28,003 nt of DNA from a virus, in IMG/VR virus record IMGVR_UViG_3300037635_001935, positions 1-28,003 of that record. The stretch is one strand, 5' to 3'. The translations under genes and the position numbers were made by a program. Every line of letters begins with the position of its first letter. Position 1 is the first letter of the stretch. The notes under the pieces were generated by a model that ran no database searches, had not been told where the DNA came from, and was given only the letters and a program-made list of their open reading frames with translations. This document shows, piece by piece, positions 1 to 4,238 of this stretch.

Positions 1-95
1 ATGATGTACTCAGCATCCGAAAGACTAGAAGCATTTGAATTGATGCGATATTTGTCGCCGTTGTAGTTGTAGACTTTGCCGAAATAAACGTTCAT
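1..95 (-). CDS. Small hypothetical protein, 3' end outside window
   Basis: The frame opens with ATG at 93-95 and stays open to the window edge, giving 31 residues that begin MNVYFGKVYNYNGDKYRINS. The ATG overlaps the stop of the preceding 27-residue gene (ATGA), a normal translational-coupling arrangement, which is the main support for this start. I do not recognise the family. The visible part is tyrosine- and asparagine-rich, without a signal peptide or membrane segment. It is the third gene of a minus-strand run that would correspond to the start of the early region in a T7-like genome. Confidence 0.55.
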   Translation of the reverse strand, partial: MNVYFGKVYNYNGDKYRINSNASSLSDAEYI

Positions 96-175
96 CGGTC
101 GCCTTTCTCCCAGTATAATAAGCCAAAGCCAACGATAAAAATGATCGCAAGCGAGAATATTGTTATAATGTCCAT
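92..175 (-). CDS. 27-residue single-pass membrane peptide
   Basis: A short frame, ATG at 173-175 and TGA at 92-94, encodes a 27-residue peptide starting MDIITIFSLAIIFIVGFGLL and ending with a charged WEKGDR-type tail. Residues 2-20 form one hydrophobic helix long enough to cross a membrane, with the positive and negative residues confined to the C-terminus. It lies 4 bp after the stop of the upstream 52-residue gene and overlaps the next start by ATGA, so it sits inside a tight operon. Small membrane peptides in early regions of phages often affect host membrane functions or superinfection, but nothing here shows which. No Shine-Dalgarno sequence; the leader carries the TAACCGACTAAA repeat. 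Confidence 0.6.
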   Translation of the reverse strand: MDIITIFSLAIIFIVGFGLLYWEKGDR

Positions 176-178
176 TTG

Positions 179-190
179 TTTAGTCGGTTA
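179..190 (-). repeat. Leader repeat TAACCGACTAAA, copy 1
   Basis: The 12-mer TAACCGACTAAA (minus strand) lies 3 nt upstream of the ATG of the 27-residue gene and overlaps the stop codon of the gene before it. Identical copies are at 343-354 and 465-476. Confidence 0.6.
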
Positions 191-338
191 GTATTGATTC
201 TTCATCGCGAGCCTTCTCAAGTAAGTCGAGTAAGGACACGTAAGCTGAGTAGTAAGGATCGGTTTCGTCTACTCGTCCTTCCATCTCGCTATAAAGAATG
301 TAGTCGATAGTTTCTTTGATGTGTTCGGATGTGTTCAT
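180..338 (-). CDS. 52-residue acidic hypothetical protein
   Basis: I choose the ATG at 336-338 (MNTSEHIKETIDYILYSEME...). The frame extends upstream to an ATG at 401, but that extension (RLLRFFTSSAF...) is unlike the rest, and the 338 start follows the repeated leader TAACCGACTAAACAAT that also precedes the next gene. The product is short, acidic and predicted helical, with no cysteine, signal or membrane segment. I do not recognise a family. It is the first visible gene of a minus-strand operon that continues past position 1. Confidence 0.6.
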   Translation of the reverse strand: MNTSEHIKETIDYILYSEMEGRVDETDPYYSAYVSLLDLLEKARDEESILTD

Positions 339-342
339 ATTG

Positions 343-354
343 TTTAGTCGGTTA
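343..354 (-). repeat. Leader repeat TAACCGACTAAA, copy 2
   Basis: Same 12-mer, 4 nt upstream of the ATG of the 52-residue gene. Its position immediately before two start codons suggests a translational or regulatory leader element; the resemblance to the TACGACT part of T7 promoters is weak. Confidence 0.6.
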
Positions 355-464
355 ATATTTAGTTGAAATGCCGACGATGTGAAAAAACGTAACAGACGCA
401 AGCACTAATTTTTTAAAAACACGTAAACACAGCTTAAACACTGGCGAACACGTACACGTAAAAA

Positions 465-484
465 TTTAGTCGGTTAGTCGGTTA
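465..484 (-). repeat. Leader repeat TAACCGACTAAA, copy 3 (one and a half units)
   Basis: TAACCGACTAAA at 465-476 is directly preceded on the minus strand by a further TAACCGAC (477-484), making a tandem one-and-a-half copy. Unlike copies 1 and 2 it is not next to a start codon but lies 127 nt upstream of the 52-residue gene. Confidence 0.55.
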
Positions 485-518
485 AAAAGAATTTAAAGCG
501 ATTTTGGACGCGATTTGA

Positions 519-602
519 ACGCGATTAAAAGACCGATTTGAGACGCGATTAAAAGACCGATTTGAGACGCGATTAAAAGACCGATTTGAGACGCGATTAA
601 AA
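519..602. repeat. 24-bp tandem repeats, three and a half copies
   Basis: Three exact 24-bp units reading ACGCGATTAAAAGACCGATT plus TGAG lie head to tail at 519-542, 543-566 and 567-590, followed by a 12-base partial unit to 602. There are no spacers. The ACGCGATT core recurs in the 11-bp repeats at 3545-3604 and, inverted, in the 23-bp repeats near 3891. The period is close to two helical turns, so the copies would face the same side of the DNA, as in protein-binding arrays. Confidence 0.9.
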
Positions 603-688
603 CGAATCTGAGAATCTGATTTTATGATTAAAAGAATTAATACTTAGTTATTAGCTCAACTTTAAACGATTGAGACGAAAAAATAAAT

Positions 689-716
689 TTGACAAGATTA
701 AGCTTTTAAACATGAT
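689..716 (+). promoter_or_regulatory. Candidate sigma70-like promoter for the plus cluster
   Basis: A perfect TTGACA at 689-694 is followed after 16 bp by CATGAT (711-716), four of six matches to TATAAT. Transcription would start near 723, about 35 nt before the chosen start of the first plus-strand gene (757). This placement also argues against the longer TTG start at 670. The -10 match is weak. Confidence 0.35.
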
Positions 717-756
717 CGGCTTTTCATTTATTAATAACTCAACAAATAAAACTAAA

Positions 757-1134
757 ATGAAAATAATAACTAATAGAAAATTTAGCGACAAAACACAAAA
801 GTTTTACAACTTTGAAGGCGACATAAGAAGCGTTAAAACTTTAGAAGTTGTAAGACCGAACGCGAGTAAAAGCTATCGACTAATTACGAATGTTAACAAA
901 TTGAAAAGTACTATTAGAGCTGGAGAGTATACTTTTCTTGGTGGCTATAAACTTTTCTTTATAACAAAAGACGGTGCGTGTTTATCGTTTAAAGCTGTAA
1001 TTGAAAATTTAACAAGTGTTTACGATAGCATTAAAAATAATATTGATGATGGTTGGCAAGTTATCGGCTTAGGCTGTTCAAATGAATTAGATGAAGAGCT
1101 TTTTTGCGATCACACAAACGAATCTTTAAATTAA
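757..1134 (+). CDS. 125-residue hypothetical protein, first gene of plus cluster
   Basis: The frame is open from a TTG at 670, but I take the ATG at 757: it has the same leader (ACTAAAATG) as the next gene, and the upstream part would cover the promoter-like TTGACA. The product is basic at its N-terminus and mixed alpha/beta, with no signal, membrane segment or known motif that I recognise; the C-terminus has two cysteines (GLGCSNELDE, LFCDHTN). Base composition is markedly more AT-rich than the late genes. It leads seven closely spaced small genes that end at an intrinsic terminator, so it is probably the first gene of one transcript. Function unknown. Confidence 0.6.
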   Translation: MKIITNRKFSDKTQKFYNFEGDIRSVKTLEVVRPNASKSYRLITNVNKLKSTIRAGEYTFLGGYKLFFITKDGACLSFKAVIENLTSVYDSIKNNIDDGWQVIGLGCSNELDEELFCDHTNESLN

Positions 1135-1145
1135 TAATAACTAAA

Positions 1146-1439
1146 ATGAATAACGAAAATAATAAAATGATTAAAACACATCTTTTACAAGTTGATGATT
1201 GGCATGATGGAGAAAGCTGGTCATGGAATAATTGGTTCAAACTTGAAGAAGGCATTTATTTGCACGAATCAACTTTGAATAGTTCAAGAAAGCTTTTAAG
1301 GTTTTGTCGCGATAAACTCGATATCTTAACAAATGAATCGAAAGGTAAAATGCAAATTGAAGATGACGGGTACAATGTAAATATTCAACTTCGAAACGGA
1401 CAAACTCTTTTTGCTTTCTGTTATGGAGAATACATCTAA
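1146..1439 (+). CDS. 97-residue hypothetical protein, tryptophan-rich N-terminus
   Basis: ATG at 1146 is preferred over 1104 because 1104 lies inside the upstream gene and 1146 has the shared leader CTAAAATG. The protein has a tryptophan- and aspartate-rich stretch (VDDWHDGESWSWNNWFKLEE) around residues 15-34, then an amphipathic segment and a beta-like C-terminus (YNVNIQLRNGQTLFAFCY). No family recognised. It is 11 bp after the preceding stop and 1 bp before the next ATG, so it belongs to the same transcript. Soluble, cytoplasmic by appearance. Confidence 0.6.
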   Translation: MNNENNKMIKTHLLQVDDWHDGESWSWNNWFKLEEGIYLHESTLNSSRKLLRFCRDKLDILTNESKGKMQIEDDGYNVNIQLRNGQTLFAFCYGEYI

Positions 1440-1440
1440 A

Positions 1441-1629
1441 ATGAAAAACGAAATAAATAAACAAGCGGAAATAATTAATCTTGAATCGAATCTCTACGCC
1501 TTAAAACGATATTTAAAATATATCGACAATGACCGCGTCAACGGATGGCAAAGAGATGTTTGCTTAGTAGAAGTACAAACGCGAGTAAATACAATGATTC
1601 GATCATATCAAAAACTCTTTGACGCATGA
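1441..1629 (+). CDS. 62-residue helical hypothetical protein
   Basis: Start ATG at 1441, one base after the stop of the upstream gene, again with a CTAAAATG leader; an in-frame ATG at 1411 would run through that gene. The product (MKNEINKQAEIINLESNLYA...) is charged and likely almost wholly alpha-helical, compatible with a short coiled coil. Its stop overlaps the next start (ATGA at 1626-1629), indicating coupled translation. No family recognised. Confidence 0.6.
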   Translation: MKNEINKQAEIINLESNLYALKRYLKYIDNDRVNGWQRDVCLVEVQTRVNTMIRSYQKLFDA

Positions 1630-1784
1630 AAAACGAAAAAGATTTAACAATGGCTGAATGGTTTGAACGCGAGGAAAACGAATTAAGACGATCAACTAAA
1701 TTTCGCTTGCAACTGCTAATGGTTCCGTTTGTCGCGGTGTTTGGGTGGATCATCTTGTTGGCTTTAATGATTAAAAACAACTAA
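1626..1784 (+). CDS. 52-residue single-pass membrane protein
   Basis: ATG at 1626 overlaps the preceding stop by ATGA. The N-terminal half (MKNEKDLTMAEWFEREENEL) is highly charged and helical; residues about 28-48 form one hydrophobic helix (LQLLMVPFVAVFGWIILLAL), followed by a short MIKNN tail with lysine. The topology would place the charged domain on one side of the inner membrane. Small tail-anchored membrane proteins in accessory phage clusters can act in superinfection exclusion or lysis control, but there is no motif that assigns this one. Confidence 0.6.
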   Translation: MKNEKDLTMAEWFEREENELRRSTKFRLQLLMVPFVAVFGWIILLALMIKNN

Positions 1785-1791
1785 CATAATT

Positions 1792-2082
1792 ATGAACATT
1801 AAAATAAACGCAAGGGAAGATTCAATGGGTTGTTTAACATTAACGCCAATTAAACAATCTTACATCGATCAAATCATCGAATATTTAAAAGAGTTTAATG
1901 TCGATTCAGACGGATCCGTTTTCATTCAATCCGATTATGACATTGAAAGCTTTTATAACGATTGCAACTCGCGACAAAGGAAAGATATTCAATCTGGTTG
2001 GGGCTCGACTATGTTATTTGATGACTGGACATTTTTAACAATGATCGGTTGGGACGCGAGCGAAGGGTTGGAGCTTAAATAA
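1792..2082 (+). CDS. 96-residue hypothetical protein
   Basis: ATG at 1792 is 7 bp after the previous stop with an AT-rich leader (CATAATT). The product has an alternating helix/strand pattern: a beta strand at residues 1-20, helix SYIDQIIEYLKEF near 23-35, an acidic loop, and a tryptophan-containing C-terminus (GWGSTMLFDDWTFLTMIGWD). No signal or membrane segment. I do not recognise the family. Fifth gene of the plus-strand cluster. Confidence 0.6.
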   Translation: MNIKINAREDSMGCLTLTPIKQSYIDQIIEYLKEFNVDSDGSVFIQSDYDIESFYNDCNSRQRKDIQSGWGSTMLFDDWTFLTMIGWDASEGLELK

Positions 2083-2084
2083 TT

Positions 2085-2249
2085 ATGAAAGAAGGCGACA
2101 CAATAGAATATAAAGACGACAACGGCGACAAGTTGAAAGGTAAAGTTATATTAATATTTACTTCTTTATGCGGTCATCAATGCGTTCACATCAATAATTT
2201 CTTTCAAACTCGATTTGTTAAGGATGTAAAATTGATTAAAAACAATTAA
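2085..2249 (+). CDS. 54-residue small beta-type protein
   Basis: ATG at 2085 lies 2 bp after the preceding stop, and the frame ends with TAA at 2247-2249. The protein begins MKEGDTIEYKDDNGDKLKGK and ends FVKDVKLIKNN, a pattern of short strands around polar turns that resembles small SH3-like or KOW-like barrels; that fold is inference. It carries CGHQC at residues 29-33, two cysteines and a histidine that could bind metal or form a disulphide. Spacing to both neighbours supports a shared transcript. Confidence 0.55.
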   Translation: MKEGDTIEYKDDNGDKLKGKVILIFTSLCGHQCVHINNFFQTRFVKDVKLIKNN

Positions 2250-2259
2250 CAACGATATT

Positions 2260-2445
2260 ATGGAATACTTAATAGGAAATAAAAAAATAGTCGATTGGGG
2301 TTTATTTGCGGAAGTAGAAACCGAGCAAGATAAATCACAACAAATCGAGATTGTACTACCTCAAAAAATACAACAGCAAATATTTGATATTATCGAAGCG
2401 AACATCGACAAGGCAAAGGTTATCGAGGCAATAGCTCAGTTCTAA
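2260..2445 (+). CDS. 61-residue hypothetical protein, last gene of plus cluster
   Basis: ATG at 2260 follows the previous stop by 10 bp with leader ACGATATT. The N-terminal part (MEYLIGNKKIVDWGLFAEVE) looks like strands; residues 30-60 are helical and glutamine/isoleucine-rich. No recognised motif. A rho-independent terminator begins 22 bp after the stop, so this gene closes the plus-strand operon. Confidence 0.6.
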   Translation: MEYLIGNKKIVDWGLFAEVETEQDKSQQIEIVLPQKIQQQIFDIIEANIDKAKVIEAIAQF

Positions 2446-2466
2446 AAACAAACAAACAAACCAATT

Positions 2467-2501
2467 AAGCCCGTTTTAACGCGATTAGAACGGGCTTTTT
2501 T
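2467..2501 (+). terminator. Intrinsic terminator of the plus cluster
   Basis: A 13-bp stem (arms 2467-2479 and 2485-2497, one G-U pair), loop CGCGA, runs directly into TTTTTT on the plus strand (2496-2501). It lies just after the last gene of the plus cluster and is the clearest terminator in the window. Confidence 0.9.
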
Positions 2502-2565
2502 GTGGACGCATATAAAAGGATGGGTTTGCGATTGAAACGCGTTTTAAGGGCTTATATCGAGACAC

Positions 2566-2594
2566 AAAAAAACCACCGCGTTTTAAACGATGGT
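2566..2594 (-). terminator. Intrinsic terminator of the 3370-2618 minus genes
   Basis: On the minus strand, arms ACCATCGT (2594-2587) and GCGGTGGT (2579-2572), with two G-U pairs, enclose a 7-nt loop and are followed by a T run (2572-2566). It faces the plus-strand terminator 64 bp away, insulating the two convergent gene groups. Confidence 0.7.
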
Positions 2595-2598
2595 CTTA

Positions 2599-2620
2599 TT
2601 GTTGGTTGGTTCGCGTTTTA
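2599..2620 (-). repeat. Gene-end repeat TAAAACGCGAACCAA, copy 1
   Basis: A 22-bp element whose first three bases are the stop codon of the 2618-2809 gene. It matches 2817-2838 at 21 of 22 positions; the only difference is a C/A change. Confidence 0.75.
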
Positions 2621-2809
2621 AATTAAATTCGTTTTATTAAAGCGTTGCATTGTAGCAAGAATAAAATTCTTTGGTAAGCGTTGCCAATTCGTAATCGCGT
2701 TGCCATCAATGAGTTGTCGTTGGTAAAAATGGTAACAAGCGGATTGTTTGACTTGTACAAGCTTTGAAGCGTTGAAAGGACATTGTATCGAGATTATGTT
2801 TTTATTCAT
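2618..2809 (-). CDS. 63-residue hypothetical protein
   Basis: ATG at 2807-2809, preceded by an A/C-rich leader (CAACAACCAAACA) and no Shine-Dalgarno sequence. The product (MNKNIISIQCPFNASKLVQV...) is basic, with two cysteines at residues 10 and 25 and a central CYHFYQRQLIDG segment. No family recognised. It is the last of three minus-strand genes and precedes a terminator. The stop is embedded in a 22-bp repeat. Plausible real gene from operon position; function unknown. Confidence 0.5.
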   Translation of the reverse strand: MNKNIISIQCPFNASKLVQVKQSACYHFYQRQLIDGNAITNWQRLPKNFILATMQRFNKTNLI

Positions 2810-2816
2810 TGTTTGG

Positions 2817-2838
2817 TTGTTGTTTGGTTCGCGTTTTA
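2817..2838 (-). repeat. Gene-end repeat TAAAACGCGAACCAA, copy 2
   Basis: Second copy of the 22-bp element. Its TAA is the stop of the 2836-3078 gene and it forms most of the leader of the next gene. This points to duplication of gene-border modules or a conserved processing or initiation signal. Confidence 0.75.
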
Positions 2839-3078
2839 AGCTTGTATATTGATTTCTTCAGTTGTTTCAATCCAAATCGTTGCACCGCAAGCCAATGGCG
2901 ATTCAGGAGCGTAACAAAGTCGTACATTATCGCCTATCATAATATGATTAGCTTTGATATTGTCGCTCGTTGTTTTAATCGTCAATACCGCGTCATTAGA
3001 TCCATTCTTGCGATTGGCTTTGATGATATGCTGGTTAACATGAATGCGTTTTATATATCCTTTGTTGAGTTCTTTCAT
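2836..3078 (-). CDS. Conserved 80-residue phage protein (IHVNQH family)
   Basis: The product contains IHVNQHIIKANRKNG near residues 12-26 and PLACGATIWIET near residues 61-72. From memory, these two blocks characterise a widespread small family in phages and other mobile DNA whose members share HVNQH-IK and LSCGA-VWIET motifs; its role is unknown to me. Between the blocks is a basic, beta-rich middle (AVLTIKTTSDNIKANHIMIG). No membrane segment. The plus-strand frame over the same bases is rejected because this conservation pattern supports the minus strand. Leader CCAACCAAATAACGAAA lacks a Shine-Dalgarno. Confidence 0.75.
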   Translation of the reverse strand: MKELNKGYIKRIHVNQHIIKANRKNGSNDAVLTIKTTSDNIKANHIMIGDNVRLCYAPESPLACGATIWIETTEEINIQA

Positions 3079-3106
3079 TTTCGTTATTTGGTTGGCTTGT
3101 TATTAT

Positions 3107-3370
3107 TTAACAGCATAGATCGCCAAAACTAATAGTCTGTGTGCTGTGGAATTTGGTGAGTTCAAGCTCTTTTTTAAATTCTTCAGCATGGTCATGAGTA
3201 AGTAGAGCATATAAGTCTTCCCACTCCGTTTGCCAGTCCATCATTCTATAGCTTAAGTATTTCTTACCTCCAGTTGCTTCACTTCTCCAAGCATCGCAGT
3301 AAACATGACCATATTTGGAAATGATGGTGGTAAGGTAGGTGTATCTTTTATATAATTTTTTAAATGTCAT
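3107..3370 (-). CDS. 87-residue hypothetical protein
   Basis: ATG at 3368-3370 with an A/C-rich leader (CAAACAACAAAACA). The N-terminus is basic and aromatic (MTFKKLYKRYTYLTTIISKY), with YCDAWRSEATGGKKYLSYR following at about residues 24-42, and an amphipathic helix HAEEFKKELELTKF near 61-74; it ends in CC. No family recognised. First gene of the three-gene minus-strand unit that runs to the terminator at 2566-2594. A 14-bp inverted repeat 32 bp upstream could be an operator. Confidence 0.55.
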   Translation of the reverse strand: MTFKKLYKRYTYLTTIISKYGHVYCDAWRSEATGGKKYLSYRMMDWQTEWEDLYALLTHDHAEEFKKELELTKFHSTQTISFGDLCC

Positions 3371-3401
3371 TGTTTTGTTGTTTGATTAGTAGTTAAAAAT
3401 G

Positions 3402-3415
3402 TGAAGCTTGCTTCA
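3402..3415. promoter_or_regulatory. 14-bp inverted repeat, operator candidate
   Basis: TGAAGC-TT-GCTTCA has 6-bp perfect arms around two bases. It lies between a TTGACA (3434-3439, minus strand) and the start of the 87-residue gene, where a repressor could act. The short arms make a chance match possible. Confidence 0.3.
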
Positions 3416-3544
3416 ATCAAAATTCGTCAACATTGTCAAATCCAATATTCTTATAACACGCTACAACCCGCTTAAATACTAGTGAAGATTTTTTTTCGAG
3501 GGATTGGCGTTTTGAGCGAGTTAAAGCGATTTAAAGCAAATATT

Positions 3545-3604
3545 GAGACGCGATTGAGACGCGATTGAGACGCGGTAAGAAGGCGATTAAAACGCGATTA
3601 AAAC
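3545..3604. repeat. 11-bp tandem repeats with ACGCGATT core
   Basis: GAGACGCGATT occurs at 3545-3555 and 3556-3566 with a partial third copy at 3567-3575; then GCGATTAAAAC occurs twice in tandem at 3583-3593 and 3594-3604. The period of 11 is one helical turn. The core matches the 24-bp repeats at 519-602 in the same orientation. Confidence 0.85.
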
Positions 3605-3777
3605 GAAAAAAAAAAACAATAGTAAAGACGAATGTACGCTATTGATAACACATTATCATTAATAAGCTTTGATTTGCTTTACACGAGTAGCACAAACAAC
3701 GATTTACAACGCATTCTATAGTCAATGCGATAATATATCACTTGCGGTGGTAGTGTTTAAAAGGCATTACTTGTTTA

Positions 3778-3799
3778 ACCGTGTCCATACCGTGTCCCA
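3778..3799. repeat. 11-bp direct repeat ACCGTGTCCAT
   Basis: ACCGTGTCCAT (3778-3788) is followed immediately by ACCGTGTCCCA (3789-3799), nine identical bases followed by one mismatch and an A/T difference. GTGTCCCA-type repeats are sometimes arm sites of tyrosine integrases, but no integrase is in the window, so the role is open. Confidence 0.5.
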
Positions 3800-3890
3800 C
3801 AGGAAAAAATCGACTACCCAATGGGGGGAAATTCGACCGCCCGCTATAACGTAAGACCATTCACACTTTTTTACCAAAACTTTTTAAGCG

Positions 3891-3956
3891 CGTTCTTATC
3901 GCGTCTTTAACGTCGTTCTTATCGCGTTCTTAACGTCGTTCTTATCGCGTCTTTAA
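3891..3956. repeat. 23-bp tandem repeats, nearly three copies
   Basis: CGTTCTTATCGCGTCTTTAA plus CGT at 3891-3913, a variant with CTTT changed to TCTT at 3914-3936, and a third partial copy from 3937. Read on the minus strand each unit contains GACGCGATAA or AACGCGATAA, the same core as the other repeat families but inverted. The last copy overlaps the stop codon of the 75-residue gene. Confidence 0.85.
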
Positions 3957-4180
3957 AACGCCTGTTCACAAGTGTCACTGTCGTCTTCATCTTCGTCCCA
4001 GAAGTTCTCATCGACTTCAAACTCGACTGTGTCGTCACTTGGATCAACGATATAACTCATCTTAACGATGTCTAACACACCGACTATAGTCGCATGATTA
4101 AGGTCAAATTCGTCACGAAAGCGCATCACAACGTTTTGAAGCTCGTTACAAAATGCATCTGTTTGATCGTTGATATCCAT
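3953..4180 (-). CDS. 75-residue acidic protein, first gene after the terminase
   Basis: I take the ATG at 4178-4180 (MDINDQTDAFCNELQN...). The frame extends to 4309, but that extension covers the palindrome and promoter-like elements and is unusually rich in arginine, tyrosine and isoleucine. Residues 10-45 look helical, with ATIVGVLDIVKMSYIV at 30-45; this segment resembles small conserved phage proteins carrying a VVGVLE-VKM motif, from memory. The C-terminus (VDENFWDEDEDDSDT) is strongly acidic, as in DNA mimics, but that role is only a possibility. Position matches T7 gene 19.5; sequence similarity to it is not evident. Confidence 0.65.
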   Translation of the reverse strand: MDINDQTDAFCNELQNVVMRFRDEFDLNHATIVGVLDIVKMSYIVDPSDDTVEFEVDENFWDEDEDDSDTCEQAF

Positions 4181-4210
4181 AGGTTTAGGTAATAGTCGTA
4201 AATTTAAGGG

Positions 4211-4237
4211 TTGACGTTTTGAAAAACACGATATAAT
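4211..4237 (+). promoter_or_regulatory. Sigma70-like promoter candidate reading toward the terminase
   Basis: TTGACG (4211-4216) and a perfect TATAAT (4232-4237), 15 bp apart, which is shorter than the usual 16-18. If used, it would transcribe the 148-bp duplication and then the antisense of the large terminase gene. Confidence 0.3.
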
Positions 4238-4238
4238 C

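Larger units (their letters stand above)
339..756. other. Divergent intergenic control region
   Basis: These 418 bases separate the minus-strand operon (start at 338) from the plus-strand cluster (start at 757). No convincing gene is present. It holds two leader-repeat copies, ACACGTA-rich sequence at 419-462, the 24-bp tandem repeats at 519-602, and a candidate promoter for the plus cluster at 689-716. In T7-like genomes such a region at the head of the early genes carries host-polymerase promoters and the left genome end; that assignment here is inference. Confidence 0.5.
3371..3952. other. Gene-poor repeat region
   Basis: No supportable gene occurs in these 582 bases. Contents, left to right: inverted repeat 3402-3415, a minus-strand TTGACA at 3434-3439 without a good -10, AC-rich sequence, the 11-bp tandem repeats at 3545-3604, an A-run at 3605-3616, an 11-bp direct repeat at 3778-3799, a GGGGGG tract near 3824-3829, and the 23-bp repeats from 3891. 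It lies after the late genes in transcription order, where T7-like genomes have their terminal repeat and flanking short repeats. Confidence 0.5.

Noticed and set aside
519-602. Possible CRISPR array
   Set aside because: The units follow one another directly with no unique spacers, and no cas-type gene is visible; these are simple tandem repeats.
670-756. Longer start (TTG at 670) for the first plus-strand gene
   Set aside because: It would place coding sequence across the TTGACA promoter candidate, and the ATG at 757 shares the leader of the following genes.
2809-3132. Plus-strand frame of 107 codons
   Set aside because: It is antisense to the IHVNQH-family gene and runs into its neighbour; the minus-strand genes have conserved motifs and consistent leaders.
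3800-3850. tRNA-like 3' end (AATTCGACC followed by GCCCGC)
   Set aside because: The bases flanking the supposed T-loop are not complementary, and no matching acceptor 5' strand exists upstream, so it cannot fold as a tRNA.
3669-3854. Plus-strand frame of 61 codons in the gene-poor gap
   Set aside because: It crosses the 11-bp direct repeat and the G-run, has no gene-like leader, and the product has no recognisable feature.
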